DNA of 64,000 bases from Bacillus sp. BA3 (GCA_002835675.1 PIZR01000002.1:1093878-1157877), one strand, 5' to 3'; positions 17,001 to 26,659 are shown, counted from the stretch's first letter. Notes: generated by a model not told the origin, from the letters alone. A program made the numbers and translations.

Positions 17001-17105
17001 ATGAAAAATGATTTACGAAAAAAAGCCATTGACAAACAATTTTATTTGTCTTACCATTGGACAAAACTAAATATTAAGAATTTTCACGAAGGAGGAAACA
17101 GTTAA
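17001..17105 (+). CDS. Possible short leader ORF upstream of gudP (34 aa)
   Basis: ATG with AGGAG five bases upstream opens 34 codons (MKNDLRKKAIDKQFYLSYHW...) that end 56 bases before gudP. The predicted gudP promoter lies inside it, so it would be made only from a transcript starting further upstream. There is no known homologue. It may be chance. Confidence 0.2.
   Translation: MKNDLRKKAIDKQFYLSYHWTKLNIKNFHEGGNS
17029..17057 (+). promoter_or_regulatory. gudP promoter with candidate GudR operator
   Basis: TTGACA, a 17-base spacer and TACCAT form a sigma-A promoter. TTGTCTTACCA (17046-17056) overlaps the -10 box, matching the arrangement in the divergent kdgD promoter. GACAAA (17031-17036) and TTTGTC (17045-17050) also form an inverted repeat. 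Repression by the FCD-type GntR protein encoded at 20.1 kb is the simplest reading. Confidence 0.7.
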
Positions 17106-17161
17106 CATTGTAAGCGGTATCAAATGAAAATATAATTAAATACGATTAAGGAAGTGAGTAT

Positions 17162-18523
17162 ATGAACGCTGAAGAAAAAGTTTTTCAACCATCTCCTAAA
17201 CTACCAAGTGCCCAGAAAAAAACACGCACACGATGGTTCATTGTCTTTATGCTCTTTTTGGTCACTGCTCTGAATTATGCGGATCGTGCGACGCTATCAA
17301 TTGCGGGTACGGACATGTCTGGTCAGCTTGGTCTCGATTCAGTCATGATGGGCTACGTTTTCTCCGCTTTCGCTTGGTCTTATGTAGCAGGACAAATTCC
17401 AGGCGGATGGCTTTTAGACCGTTTTGGCTCAAAAAAGGTTTACTTTTGGAGTATCACGTTATGGTCTGCCTTTACGCTTTTACAAGGGTTTCTAGGTTTT
17501 TTCGGTTCTGCCGGAACAGCTGTCATCGTATTGTTCGGCCTGCGTTTTTTAGTTGGATTGGCAGAAGCGCCTTCCTTCCCGGCCAACAGCCGCATCGTCG
17601 CTACATGGTTCCCAAGCCATGAACGCGGAACCGCGGCTGCCACTTTCAATTCCGCCCAGTATTTTGCAACCGTTCTCTTTGCACCGATCATGGGTTACAT
17701 TACGTATAAATTTGGTTGGGAATATGTCTTCTTCTTTATGGGTGCTTTAGGAATCATCGTTGCTTTCATCTGGCTGAAAACGATTTATGGCCCGAAGGAA
17801 CATCCTCGTATCAACAAAGCTGAGCTTGAATATATCGAAGCTGGCGGCGCTTTGATCAATATGGATCAAACCAGTGCAAATAAGGAGGAAAAGAAAGGCG
17901 TCAACTGGAATCATATTAAGCAGCTTTTATCAAACCGCATGCTGTTAGGTGTTTATCTAGGACAATATTGCATTACGACGTTAACGTACTTTTTCCTTAC
18001 ATGGTTTCCTGTGTACCTTGTACAAGAAAGAGGCATGACCATTCTTGAAGTTGGATTCGTCGCTTCCCTTCCCGCCATTTGTGGATTTTTTGGCGGTATT
18101 CTCGGAGGTACATTCTCGGATTTCTTGTTACGGAAGGGATTCTCATTGACTGTCGCCCGAAAAATGCCAATTGTTGTTGGGATGATTCTATCGATGAGCT
18201 TGGTAGCAGCAAACTATGTAGATACTGAATGGGTTGTCATTTTCGTTATGGCCCTTGCGTTTTTCGGTAAAGGATTTGGGGCATTAGGCTGGGCGGTTGT
18301 GGCCGATACCTCACCAAAAGAAATGTCCGGTGTCAGCGGCGGGCTTTTCAACACATTCGGTAACATTGCCGGCATTACAACACCGATCATCATCGGATAT
18401 ATCATTGCCACGACAGGGTCGTTCAATGGGGCGCTAGTCTTCGTATGTGCCAATGCTCTTGTCGCTATTTTAAGTTACTTATTCCTGGTTGGTGAAATTA
18501 AACGTGTAGAGTTAAAATCATAG
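17162..18523 (+). CDS. gudP: Glucarate/galactarate MFS transporter
   Basis: A 453-residue major facilitator protein of the anion:cation symporter group with 12 predicted membrane helices. [14 protein letters not shown] in TM1 and [13 protein letters not shown] in the TM2-3 loop are typical of the GudP/GarP D-glucarate family. It takes up glucarate and galactarate with protons. AAGGAAGTGAGTAT precedes the ATG. gudD follows after 31 bases in the same operon. Confidence 0.9.
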   Translation: MNAEEKVFQPSPKLPSAQKKTRTRWFIVFMLFLVTALNYADRATLSIAGTDMSGQLGLDSVMMGYVFSAFAWSYVAGQIPGGWLLDRFGSKKVYFWSITLWSAFTLLQGFLGFFGSAGTAVIVLFGLRFLVGLAEAPSFPANSRIVATWFPSHERGTAAATFNSAQYFATVLFAPIMGYITYKFGWEYVFFFMGALGIIVAFIWLKTIYGPKEHPRINKAELEYIEAGGALINMDQTSANKEEKKGVNWNHIKQLLSNRMLLGVYLGQYCITTLTYFFLTWFPVYLVQERGMTILEVGFVASLPAICGFFGGILGGTFSDFLLRKGFSLTVARKMPIVVGMILSMSLVAANYVDTEWVVIFVMALAFFGKGFGALGWAVVADTSPKEMSGVSGGLFNTFGNIAGITTPIIIGYIIATTGSFNGALVFVCANALVAILSYLFLVGEIKRVELKS

Positions 18524-18554
18524 TCAACTAAATATTCTAGTAGGGGGAAAAATT

Positions 18555-19913
18555 ATGAACAATCAATTGCTTAAGGATAATGTAAAAGTCGGCACACCGG
18601 TAATTTCAGAAATGAGTGTTATTCCAGTTGCGGGCCATGACGGCATGCTGCTGAACTTAAGTGGTGCCCATGCTCCATATTTCACCCGGAACATTGTCAT
18701 TCTAAAAGACAATGCGGGTAATACAGGTGTAGGTGAAGTTCCTGGGGGCGAAAAAATCCGCCAAACTCTAGAAGATGCCAAACAATTGGTTGTCGGCCAG
18801 TCCATTGGGGCATACAACAACATTCTGAATACCATCCGTAAGCAGTTTGGGGACCGCGATGCTGGAGGGCGCGGCCTTCAGACGTTCGATCTCCGTATTG
18901 CCATTCATGCCGTAACAGCATTGGAAGCGGCACTTCTTGATTTAGTTGGCCAATATTTAGGTGTTCCTGTCGCAGCCCTTCTCGGTGAGGGACAGCAGCG
19001 TGATAAGGTGGAAATGCTGGGCTACTTATTTTATGTAGGTAACCGCAATAAAACAAATCTTGGTTATTTAAGCGAACCGGAAGCGGAAGATGACTGGCTT
19101 CGCCTCCGTCATGAGGAAGCGCTGACACCCGAATCGATTGTCCGCTTGGCAGAAGCCGCCCATTCTCGCTATGGATTTAATGATTTTAAATTGAAAGGCG
19201 GGGTTTTACGCGGGGAGGAAGAAATCGAAGCGGTGACGGCACTTGCGGAACGCTTCCCTGAAGCCAGGATCACGCTTGATCCAAATGGCGGCTGGCTGCT
19301 TGAGGATGCGATTAAACTTTGCAGGGATCAGCATCATGTTTTAGCTTATGCGGAAGATCCATGCGGAGCGGAAAATGGTTTTTCCGCCCGGGAAATCATG
19401 ACGGAATTCAGGCGTGCAACGGGCCTTCCAACCGCAACGAACATGATTGCAACGGACTGGAGGCAAATGGGGCACTCCATTCAACTTCAATCCGTGGACA
19501 TCCCTCTTGCCGATCCGCATTTTTGGACGATGCAGGGCTCCGTCCGTGTCGCTCAAATGTGCAACGACTGGGGATTGACATGGGGATCACACTCGAATAA
19601 TCACTTTGACATTTCACTTGCCATGTTTACACACGTTGCAGCAGCCGCACCAGGAAAAATCACTGCAATCGATACCCACTGGATTTGGCAGGATGGGCAG
19701 CGTTTGACGAAAGAACCTTTTAAAATTGTCGGCGGTATGGTCGATGTCCCTTCCAAACCTGGACTTGGAATTGAAGTGGATATGGAACAAATCGAGAAGG
19801 CACACCAGCTTTATAAACAAAAAGGACTTGGTGCCCGTGATGATTCAATGGCGATGCAATACCTGGTTTCCGGATGGAAGTTCAATCCAAAATCTCCTTG
19901 CCTTGTGAGATGA
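18555..19913 (+). CDS. gudD: Glucarate dehydratase
   Basis: A 452-residue enolase-superfamily enzyme that dehydrates D-glucarate to 5-dehydro-4-deoxyglucarate. Metal ligands and catalytic residues are seen in NDFKLKGG (catalytic Lys), [31 protein letters not shown] and [11 protein letters not shown] (His-Asp dyad). The length matches B. subtilis GudD (about 455). The start ATG has AGGGGG seven bases upstream. It follows gudP in the operon and is closed by a strong terminator. Confidence 0.93.
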   Translation: MNNQLLKDNVKVGTPVISEMSVIPVAGHDGMLLNLSGAHAPYFTRNIVILKDNAGNTGVGEVPGGEKIRQTLEDAKQLVVGQSIGAYNNILNTIRKQFGDRDAGGRGLQTFDLRIAIHAVTALEAALLDLVGQYLGVPVAALLGEGQQRDKVEMLGYLFYVGNRNKTNLGYLSEPEAEDDWLRLRHEEALTPESIVRLAEAAHSRYGFNDFKLKGGVLRGEEEIEAVTALAERFPEARITLDPNGGWLLEDAIKLCRDQHHVLAYAEDPCGAENGFSAREIMTEFRRATGLPTATNMIATDWRQMGHSIQLQSVDIPLADPHFWTMQGSVRVAQMCNDWGLTWGSHSNNHFDISLAMFTHVAAAAPGKITAIDTHWIWQDGQRLTKEPFKIVGGMVDVPSKPGLGIEVDMEQIEKAHQLYKQKGLGARDDSMAMQYLVSGWKFNPKSPCLVR

Positions 19914-19927
19914 TTTTTTTCCTACAT

Positions 19928-19966
19928 TGCGTGCGTCTCTCTCTTTAGAGAGGCGCATTTTACTTT
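19928..19966 (+). terminator. Rho-independent terminator after gudD
   Basis: GCGTCTCTCT and AGAGAGGCGC form a stem with a CTTT loop, followed by ATTTTACTTTTTTT. It separates gudPD from gudR. Confidence 0.8.
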
Positions 19967-20017
19967 TTTTGGACGTAGGTCTTCTCATACTCACATGCAA
20001 ATAAGTGTATTATATTA

Positions 20018-20036
20018 TATAATTAGTCTTACAGTA
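20018..20036 (+). promoter_or_regulatory. gudR -10 box with candidate autoregulatory operator
   Basis: TATAAT (20018-20023) is followed directly by TAGTCTTACAGTA, which shares GTCTTAC with the operators of the kdgD and gudP promoters. The -35 region is weak. The position just after the -10 box suggests negative autoregulation. Confidence 0.5.
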
Positions 20037-20074
20037 TGAATACATATAGGATTTAACAGAAAAGGGGTTACACA

Positions 20075-20776
20075 ATGGAAGAATCGTCAAAGAAATTAGG
20101 CGTACAATCGGTACATCGCAACACTCTTTCACAACAAGTCGTGGATCAAATTGTGCATCTGCTCGTCAGCGGACAAATGAAAGCGGGCGACAAACTGCCT
20201 CCTGAAATGGAACTTATGAAAGAACTTGAAGTAAGCAGGCCTGTTTTACGTGAGGCGCTCAGTGCACTTGATACACTAGGTGTCATTACTCGAAAAACAC
20301 GTGAAGGAACCTTTTTTAACGATAAAATCGGTACACATCCATTCTCTGTCATGCTGGCGCTGGCTACAGATAATTTACCAGCGATCATCGAAGCGCGAAT
20401 GGCTTTGGAGTTGGGATTAGTAACGATGGCTGCCGAGAAGATCACAGACGAACAATTGGAGAAACTGCAAGTTACGATTGAGACGATTGCCAATAGTGAA
20501 GACAACGATTATGGAGAGGCCGATAAAGAATTTCACAAGATCATAGCTTTAAGTGCAAACAATCCCATTATTGAAGGCATGATCGATTCTTTATTGATTA
20601 CACATAATAAAATTAATAGCCTGATTCAATTCAGAGAACGGGAACTGACTGTAAAGTATCATAAAGCCATCTATGCGGCACTTGCAGCACATGATCCGCA
20701 TGAAGCATTTAGCCAAATGTACAAACACCTTGATTACGTCCGTCAGAAAGTCCTTCAATATTCTCACGCCAATTAA
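20075..20776 (+). CDS. gudR: GntR/FCD-family regulator of glucarate use
   Basis: A 233-residue regulator. The N-terminal winged helix (about 14-80) contains LPPEMELMKELEVSRPVLRE and GVITRKTREGTFF. The C-terminal FCD ligand-binding domain has the metal-type residues EARMALELGL, DKEFHKIIA and HKAIYAAL. It matches the place of YcbG in the B. subtilis glucarate cluster. It likely represses kdgD and gudP promoters until glucarate or galactarate is present; the shared TTGTCTTAC motif supports this but is not proof. AAAGGGG lies seven bases before the ATG. The symbol gudR is assigned by context. Confidence 0.85.
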   Translation: MEESSKKLGVQSVHRNTLSQQVVDQIVHLLVSGQMKAGDKLPPEMELMKELEVSRPVLREALSALDTLGVITRKTREGTFFNDKIGTHPFSVMLALATDNLPAIIEARMALELGLVTMAAEKITDEQLEKLQVTIETIANSEDNDYGEADKEFHKIIALSANNPIIEGMIDSLLITHNKINSLIQFRERELTVKYHKAIYAALAAHDPHEAFSQMYKHLDYVRQKVLQYSHAN

Positions 20777-20809
20777 TATATCGTTTGAGAGGTATCGCAG
20801 CAAACTGAT

Positions 20810-20826
20810 GGATCACTCAGTGATCC
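20810..20826. other. Perfect palindrome after gudR
   Basis: GGATCACTCAGTGATCC is an 8-bp perfect inverted repeat 33 bases after gudR, without a strong T-run. It may be a weak terminator or a protein site. The rest of 20777-21088 shows nothing recognised. Confidence 0.4.
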
Positions 20827-21088
20827 AATTTCATAGGGAAAGTGGATTTTTTCTGGGAACCTATTTTGCTTCCAAGATTTCAGAGTTCAACTTATCTTTT
20901 AAATCCAATTGATAGCATAATTCTTTTTGAGAGAAAAACTGGATAGTAGTTCGAACTATCCAGCCCCCACTTATCCACTTTCGATTGAAATGACAATGTC
21001 AGGACTACCGAATGAAGTAAAAACTTCCTCTAGCAAATTGTCTGGCTAACCAAATTCCCCCTACAATGATCCTGCCTATGCTCCACTC

Positions 21089-21124
21089 AAAAAAATGCAT
21101 CCCTGCTAACTAGCAGGAATGCAT
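21089..21124 (-). terminator. Rho-independent terminator of the SDR gene
   Basis: The minus strand has TGCATTCCTGCTAG pairing with TAGCAGGGATGCA and then seven T. Confidence 0.85.
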
Positions 21125-21168
21125 ATATCAGTCACTAAGTTCTTGACCATTCTTTTTAATTTACGGGC

Positions 21169-21927
21169 TTAATATGCACTCCAACCAGCATCTGCGGTGA
21201 TGACAGTACCATTAACAAAACTGGAATCGTCTGAAGCAAGGAATAATGCCACTTTAGCGATTTCCTCAGGTTTGCCATTGCGTGGATTGATAGCCATACC
21301 CAATTGTTGGCGAGAGAAGCCAAACTCATTGATATTCGTCATGCTGGAACCAATATTGGTTTCAACTCCGCCTGGTGCTATTGCATTGCAGCGAATCCCT
21401 TTATTGGCATACATAAAGCCCGTGTTTTTTGTGAACCCAACGACTGCGTGCTTAGAGGCAGTGTATGCTGCACCTGCTCGAGCACCGTACAAACCGCCAG
21501 CAGAAGCAATATTGATGATGACCCCTTTTTGTTTTTCTAAAAAGATCGGCAACACCTTTCTAGTCGAACGCATGACGCTAGTCGTGTTAATGGCAAAAAT
21601 CCGATCCCATCTAGAGTCTTCAATGTCTCCAGCCGGTTCCATGCCATCCATGATACCCGCGTTATTCACCAAAATATCCACCGTACCGTAAGTACTGACC
21701 GTGGTATCGATCAAATGTTGAATATCTTCCTCCACCGCCACGTTCGTTTTAATGGCAAAGGCCATTCCGCCATTCGCTTTTATTTCTTCTACCGTTTCGT
21801 TCGCACCATCAAGATTTAAATCCGATACGACGACTTTCGCACCTTCTCTAGCATAATCTATAGCAATTTGTTTTCCCATGCCTGATGCTGCACCTGTCAC
21901 TACTGCAACTTTGTCTTGTAATTTCAT
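21169..21927 (-). CDS. Short-chain dehydrogenase/reductase
   Basis: A classical SDR of 252 residues, counted from the ATG at 21927, which has GGGGGAG six bases upstream. It shows the cofactor motif TGAASGMGK, NNAG, the catalytic Ser (NIASAGG) and YTASK, and the C-terminal G(F/W)SAY end. The Asp after the second strand (VVSDLNLDGA) suggests preference for NAD(H). It may be a 3-oxoacyl-ACP reductase-like or sugar/steroid dehydrogenase; the substrate is unknown. It is divergent from a TetR gene, which probably controls it. Confidence 0.88.
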   Translation of the reverse strand: MKLQDKVAVVTGAASGMGKQIAIDYAREGAKVVVSDLNLDGANETVEEIKANGGMAFAIKTNVAVEEDIQHLIDTTVSTYGTVDILVNNAGIMDGMEPAGDIEDSRWDRIFAINTTSVMRSTRKVLPIFLEKQKGVIINIASAGGLYGARAGAAYTASKHAVVGFTKNTGFMYANKGIRCNAIAPGGVETNIGSSMTNINEFGFSRQQLGMAINPRNGKPEEIAKVALFLASDDSSFVNGTVITADAGWSAY

Positions 21928-22056
21928 TATGAACTCCCCCATTCATTCTAGTGAAGTGATACTTATTGTACAGATGTTCATTAACTACCTTCCTTTATAG
22001 TATAATTAGTTTCAGTAGGCTTATACAATCAGCAAATGATGACCTCGATGTTGAAC

Positions 22057-22086
22057 AATGAACAGATAGTGGTCATTATGTTCATT
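22057..22086. promoter_or_regulatory. Candidate TetR operator between SDR and tetR
   Basis: AATGAACA (22057-22064) and TGTTCATT (22079-22086) form a perfect inverted repeat with a 14-base spacer. A further copy of TGTTCATTAA lies at 21975-21984, close to the SDR start. The half-sites flank both genes, as expected for a TetR protein controlling a divergent pair. Confidence 0.5.
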
Positions 22087-22118
22087 AAAAGCACAATAAC
22101 GAACAAAGGGTGGAGAAA

Positions 22119-22727
22119 ATGACTGATAATAACACTGGGATTGATAGAAGGATCAGGAAGTCCAAAATGGCTTTGAAAGAATCCCTCATATCATTAATGC
22201 AAAATAAGGATTTCAGGGATATATCGATTACTGACATTGTAGAACTCGCCGACCTTAATCGGGGTACATTTTATAAACACTATCAGTACAAAGAGGAACT
22301 GCTTGAAGAGGTCATGGAAGATGTCATTGCCGATTTGATCATATCTTACCGGGAACCTTATAAGAACGTTGATACTTTCACCATCAATGAACTAACCGCT
22401 TCAGTCATCAAAATATTTGAACATGTAGCTAACTATGCAAACATTTATACCCTTATCCTAAAGTCGAATGCATGGCCTACATTACTGGAACGGATTTGTA
22501 ATGAGTTAAAGAAACTTCCATTGGAGGACCTGGAAGATTACCGGCCGAACCCTAAGATCAATATAGAACTTGCCTCCAGCTACCAAGCGTATGCGATATT
22601 AGGCATGATCATCGAATGGGTCAACACTGGCTTTAAATATAGCGCTGGCTATATGGCTGAACAGTTGCTTGAAATCCTGAATAATAAATCGGTAAATTCC
22701 GTCTTTAAAATAAACCATACATTTTAA
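22119..22727 (+). CDS. TetR-family regulator
   Basis: A protein of about 202 residues with the TetR helix-turn-helix near the N terminus (RKSKMALKESLISLM, SITDIVELADLNRGTFYKHY). The C-terminal part (about 70-200) is of the DhaS/TetR_C type and helical. ATG at 22119 is preferred over the GTG at 22110 because of the AAAGGG spacing. It is divergent from the SDR gene and shares an inverted-repeat region with it. Confidence 0.85.
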   Translation: MTDNNTGIDRRIRKSKMALKESLISLMQNKDFRDISITDIVELADLNRGTFYKHYQYKEELLEEVMEDVIADLIISYREPYKNVDTFTINELTASVIKIFEHVANYANIYTLILKSNAWPTLLERICNELKKLPLEDLEDYRPNPKINIELASSYQAYAILGMIIEWVNTGFKYSAGYMAEQLLEILNNKSVNSVFKINHTF

Positions 22728-22735
22728 AGCAGGAA

Positions 22736-22762
22736 TAAGAGGGCTGCATCGGCAACCCTCTT
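22736..22762. terminator. Bidirectional hairpin between convergent genes
   Basis: AAGAGGGCTGC and GGCAACCCTCTT form a stem with a short loop between the tetR and hydrolase stops; T-runs are short, so the call is moderate. Confidence 0.45.
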
Positions 22763-22770
22763 AAGCCCTA

Positions 22771-23478
22771 TTAAAACGCCTGTCCTTTGGAAAGAAACCT
22801 TGTTACGGCAGCCAAGAAAGCTGGTAAATTATCTTCATGGACAAAGTGTCCGGCATCCTCTATCGTCACCAATTCGCAATTTGGAATAAGCTCGGAAACT
22901 TCCTGCAATTTGTTTTGTGGAATATGGCTCGACCCGCCCCCTATAACAAGCGTCGGCAACATAATATCGGTAAGGCGCGCCCACCATTTGGGATCGGGTT
23001 CATTAAGCTGCTGTAGAATCGAAGGCACTACCTGCCAATCAAACGGCAGTGGGACAGCAGGTTTGGAAGGAACCTCCATTGGCTTATCCGAAAAAGGAGG
23101 AGGCGTGTCTTCGACAATCAACCTATCTATCCTCGAAGGAAAAGTTTGCGAGAACAGATAGGAAACTGTTCCCCCCATGGAATGCCCCATTAGCGAAAAC
23201 CTTCCCAAATTAAGCGCATCCGCAAAATGAAGCAAATCATCGCACATCAATTCAAAAGTGTATGTATTAGTTCTCGCACTCCCACCGTGGCCCCGTTGAT
23301 CTAAGGCTAAAACACGATAATTTTCTCCTAATGCTGCAGCCGCTTGATCCCATGAATCTGCACTTTTCCCCAGCGCGTGAAGAACAACAAGCGGCGGTGC
23401 AGAAACATCCCCGCTCTCCCGATATTGAAACGTGAGTCCATTCAACTCAATTTGATTAACCCGTATTTCCATCTCCAT
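22771..23478 (-). CDS. Alpha/beta hydrolase
   Basis: A 235-residue alpha/beta hydrolase. It shows VLHALGKSADSW (oxyanion region), ALDQRGHGGS, the nucleophile elbow GHSMGG, and the final GHFVHEDNL His. The cap is short, with the acid likely in TLVIGGGSSHIPQ or nearby. Family members include MenH-like enzymes and proline iminopeptidase-like esterases; the substrate is open. AGGAGATGA lies before the ATG. It is convergent with tetR and may be cotranscribed from the LysR side. Confidence 0.85.
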   Translation of the reverse strand: MEMEIRVNQIELNGLTFQYRESGDVSAPPLVVLHALGKSADSWDQAAAALGENYRVLALDQRGHGGSARTNTYTFELMCDDLLHFADALNLGRFSLMGHSMGGTVSYLFSQTFPSRIDRLIVEDTPPPFSDKPMEVPSKPAVPLPFDWQVVPSILQQLNEPDPKWWARLTDIMLPTLVIGGGSSHIPQNKLQEVSELIPNCELVTIEDAGHFVHEDNLPAFLAAVTRFLSKGQAF

Positions 23479-23584
23479 TCATCTCCTAGGATCGGATTCG
23501 TCATTTTGAACCCGATATATTTAATAAAAACCTCCTAGAATACTATGTTCTCTATAATTAAATTATACTTTTTATGCCTTCACC

Positions 23585-23640
23585 CATTTATTCGCCCTAA
23601 CCGGCGATTTATTCGACCTTTACCACATTTATTCATCCTT
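23585..23640 (-). repeat. Tandem array A (about 21 bp period)
   Basis: Three units built on GAATAAAT and spaced 20-21 bases begin at the stop codon of the LysR gene. The minus strand reads GGTCGAATAAATCGCCGG, which is the same family as arrays at 26.8 and 54.5 kb. Confidence 0.6.
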
Positions 23641-24531
23641 TAGCCTAGCGGAATTGACGGCAGCGAAGTAATCCATGACAAATAACCGAAATTGCTTGGC
23701 TACTGCGGTGAAGTAGCGTTTTTCTGACCAGCCAAGCCCTATTGTTCTTTGACAAACAGGTTCTGTTATTCGGATTTTATGGGATAATGATCCGGTTTGA
23801 TGAAGCCATGTCAATTCGGATACGAAGGCGATCCCCAACCCTTTCCTGACAAGGTCCGAGATGACAGCTGGTTCATCTCCTTCGAAGGCAATGTGCTGGA
23901 CGAATCCCGCTTCGAGGCACAATTGGTCGGTTAGGCTGCGGAACCCGAAGCCTGTATTCATACTGATGAATGGTTCATCTTTCACTTCTTTGAGTGTTAT
24001 GCTTTCCCTGCCAGCCAGCCGGTGATTGGGAGGCACGATCAAGTATATTTCTTCGGTGATCAGCGGTTCCCACCTTAAGTCTGGTCCTTCGATCGGAACG
24101 GACGATATGCAATAATCGATTTCTCCTTCAATTAAAAGCTGCTTCATTGATGATATGGATTTTAGGAATTGTTGAAAACGGACATCCGGGTACTGAGATA
24201 AAAATGCACCCAATAAATTAGGCAGGACCCTGGGAATGGTAACGGCCAAAGTGATGTTCTTTTGGTCTTGATCTGCTAATTCCACTATTTCTCGCCTTCC
24301 TTCATTCAGTTCCGCAAAAGCGCGTTCGACCCGGTTCAAGAATATTCGGCCGGCTGCATTGAGCTTGATTTTCCGGTGTTCCCTATCGAAAAGTGCGACA
24401 CCCAAATCCTCTTCAAGCCGGGATATGGTTTTACTGAGGGATGGCTGAGCTATTTGAAGTTGTTCCGCAGCCTTCGTCATATGTTCCAGTCGTGCTACGG
24501 TTTGAAAGTACTGCAGCTGTAATATTTCCAT
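23629..24531 (-). CDS. LysR-family transcriptional regulator
   Basis: A 300-residue LysR regulator. The N-terminal winged helix-turn-helix (about 1-60) reads LQYFQTVARLEHMTKAAEQL and QPSLSKTISRLEEDLGV. The C-terminal periplasmic-binding-like effector domain spans about 90-290. It is divergent from the YhgE-like gene, the usual layout for a LysR protein and its target, with 120 bases between them. The effector is unknown. The stop codon lies inside tandem array A. Confidence 0.88.
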   Translation of the reverse strand: MEILQLQYFQTVARLEHMTKAAEQLQIAQPSLSKTISRLEEDLGVALFDREHRKIKLNAAGRIFLNRVERAFAELNEGRREIVELADQDQKNITLAVTIPRVLPNLLGAFLSQYPDVRFQQFLKSISSMKQLLIEGEIDYCISSVPIEGPDLRWEPLITEEIYLIVPPNHRLAGRESITLKEVKDEPFISMNTGFGFRSLTDQLCLEAGFVQHIAFEGDEPAVISDLVRKGLGIAFVSELTWLHQTGSLSHKIRITEPVCQRTIGLGWSEKRYFTAVAKQFRLFVMDYFAAVNSARLKDE

Positions 24532-24651
24532 TTTCCCACTCTTTTCGCATAGATTTAAATCTATTATTACATAATCAATTATGTATTATACAGTATCTAA
24601 AAAAGCCATTATCATGAAATAATCTCTTATTTAGAAAGGGCAGGCTCAATA

Positions 24652-26655
24652 ATGAAAGGTTTACAACTTGTATTGCAAGATATTAAAGCAATGTGGAAAC
24701 ATAAACACGGGAGAATCGCCTTGATTTTCCTTTTGGTCGTTCCATTGATTTACTCTGGTTTCTTCTTGGCTGGATATTGGAATCCTTATGGACAGTTGGA
24801 TCAGCTCCCTGTAGCAGTGGTCAATCTCGATAATGGTTCGGAAATGGATGATAAGCCAGTCCAAGCTGGAGATGATTTCGTTAAAGAATTAAAAAAGCAA
24901 AAAGAATTGGACTTTCACTTTGTCACGGCAAAAAAGGCTAATACAGGTCTTGAAGTAGGTACCTATTATATGGTTGTCACGATTCCGGAGGATTTTTCGG
25001 AAAATGTCACGACTTTAATGGATGAAAAACCGGAAAGAGCTAAACTTTTGTATACTGTCAATCCAGGTAAAAACTTCGTTGCCTCACAAATCAGCTCAAC
25101 TGCTGTTGAAAAGATGACTGCAAAAATCAACGCAAGCATTACGAAAGTCTATTCTGAAGGCATCCTTTCAAAATTCCAGGAGGTTTCTAAAGGCTTGGCG
25201 AATGCCGGGGATGGAGCAGAAGAGCTTCAACAAGGAACGGCGGAAGCGAAAAGCGGCAGTGAAAAATTGGATGATGGCATTCAGGATTTAAATGATGGCG
25301 CCCAGAAACTGCAAACAGGAAGCACCAAGCTCTTGGATGGACAAGAAGCCTTAGCTGATGGTGCGAAAGGATTAACATCAGGTTCGCAGAACTTGTATTC
25401 CGGCATGAAGCAGCTATCGGATGGACATCACTCATTGGAAAGTGGGATGAATGAAGTAAGTCAGGGTGTTGAGGACTGGTCAGCCGGAAATAAAAAATTG
25501 ATGCAAGGGCAAGAACAGGCTGCCGATACAGCGAATACTCTTAAGAAACAATTGGATGCCTATATGAAAAGTCATCCTGATGCAATAAAGGATCAAGACT
25601 TCAAGCAAATCATTGCCCTATCAGAAGGGTTAACCAAAACAGCCGCCACTTTAAATGCCGGTCAAAGGCAATTGGGAGAAGGTGCTGAAAAAGTGGCTGA
25701 TGGACAAGAGACCATTCAAACCGGGATGAATGCCTTTGGTGATAAAATGGCACAGGCTACCTCAGGTGCCAAGCAATTAAACGAGGGATCACTAGAATTC
25801 GCGAATGGTTTCTCTAATTGGACAAATGGTTTCTCCACTTTAAATGCCGGAATCGTTTCGCTAGCTGGCGGAAGCAGCCAGCTAGCCAGTGGATCGACGG
25901 AACTACAAGAAGGACTGGCTTCGCTGGAAACGGGCTCAAGCAAGTTATCCTCCAAGCTTAATGAAGCTGCCGATAAAACGGCTAGTCTTCAGTACGACGA
26001 TTCGACCACTTCAATGTTCTCTGAACCCGTGCAATTGGTCCAATCCAATTTATCCGAAGTTCCTAACTATGGTACCGGAATTGCCCCTTATTTTCTGTCT
26101 TTGGCCTTTTATGTAGGCGGCATCATGGCTTCCAATATCTTGCCGCTTGGCCGCAGGCAGAATCTTAGGGTTACCGGAACCGTTCATTTCACGAATAAAT
26201 TAATGCTGGTATATGTAATCGGCTTGATTCAGGCACTTCTAGTGGATGCAGTGGTCCTGCTTGGATTCCATTTACATGTAGCAAGTGTCCCTGTATTCAT
26301 TCTATCTAGCATCATCGTTTCATTTACCTTCATGACGTTCATTCTTATGCTGGTGACCGTATTCGGAGTGGTCGGAAAATTCGCGGCCGTGACCCTTCTC
26401 GTGTTCCAATTGGCTACATGCGGAGGAACATTCCCAGGCGAACTGGGCATGTCGCTATTGACGAAAATCGGTCAATTTTTACCTATGGCCCATTCACTAA
26501 AGGAACTTCAAGAGGTCATCTCCTTAGGCGGCTGGGAAAACTTGCAGGTGCAGATGTGGATCCTACTTGCCTATCTCGTTTCTGCCGCGATCATTGGCTG
26601 GATAGCCAGTCATATCCAGCATGCAAAAGTAACTTCAGAGGAAGTGACATCTTGA
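24652..26655 (+). CDS. YhgE/Pip-domain membrane protein
   Basis: A 667-residue protein of the YhgE/Pip (phage infection protein) family, related to ABC-2 permeases. One TM helix lies at about 22-42. Then comes a large extracellular part with heptad-like repeats (GAEELQQGTAEAKSGSEKL, LQTGSTKLLDGQEALADGA), and five to six TM helices fill the last 190 residues. In lactococci a relative acts as a phage receptor; in Staphylococcus and Bacillus relatives work in export or cell-wall processes. AGAAAGGGCAGGCTCAATA precedes the ATG. It is probably controlled by the divergent LysR gene. Confidence 0.87.
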   Translation: MKGLQLVLQDIKAMWKHKHGRIALIFLLVVPLIYSGFFLAGYWNPYGQLDQLPVAVVNLDNGSEMDDKPVQAGDDFVKELKKQKELDFHFVTAKKANTGLEVGTYYMVVTIPEDFSENVTTLMDEKPERAKLLYTVNPGKNFVASQISSTAVEKMTAKINASITKVYSEGILSKFQEVSKGLANAGDGAEELQQGTAEAKSGSEKLDDGIQDLNDGAQKLQTGSTKLLDGQEALADGAKGLTSGSQNLYSGMKQLSDGHHSLESGMNEVSQGVEDWSAGNKKLMQGQEQAADTANTLKKQLDAYMKSHPDAIKDQDFKQIIALSEGLTKTAATLNAGQRQLGEGAEKVADGQETIQTGMNAFGDKMAQATSGAKQLNEGSLEFANGFSNWTNGFSTLNAGIVSLAGGSSQLASGSTELQEGLASLETGSSKLSSKLNEAADKTASLQYDDSTTSMFSEPVQLVQSNLSEVPNYGTGIAPYFLSLAFYVGGIMASNILPLGRRQNLRVTGTVHFTNKLMLVYVIGLIQALLVDAVVLLGFHLHVASVPVFILSSIIVSFTFMTFILMLVTVFGVVGKFAAVTLLVFQLATCGGTFPGELGMSLLTKIGQFLPMAHSLKELQEVISLGGWENLQVQMWILLAYLVSAAIIGWIASHIQHAKVTSEEVTS

Positions 26656-26659
26656 TGTA

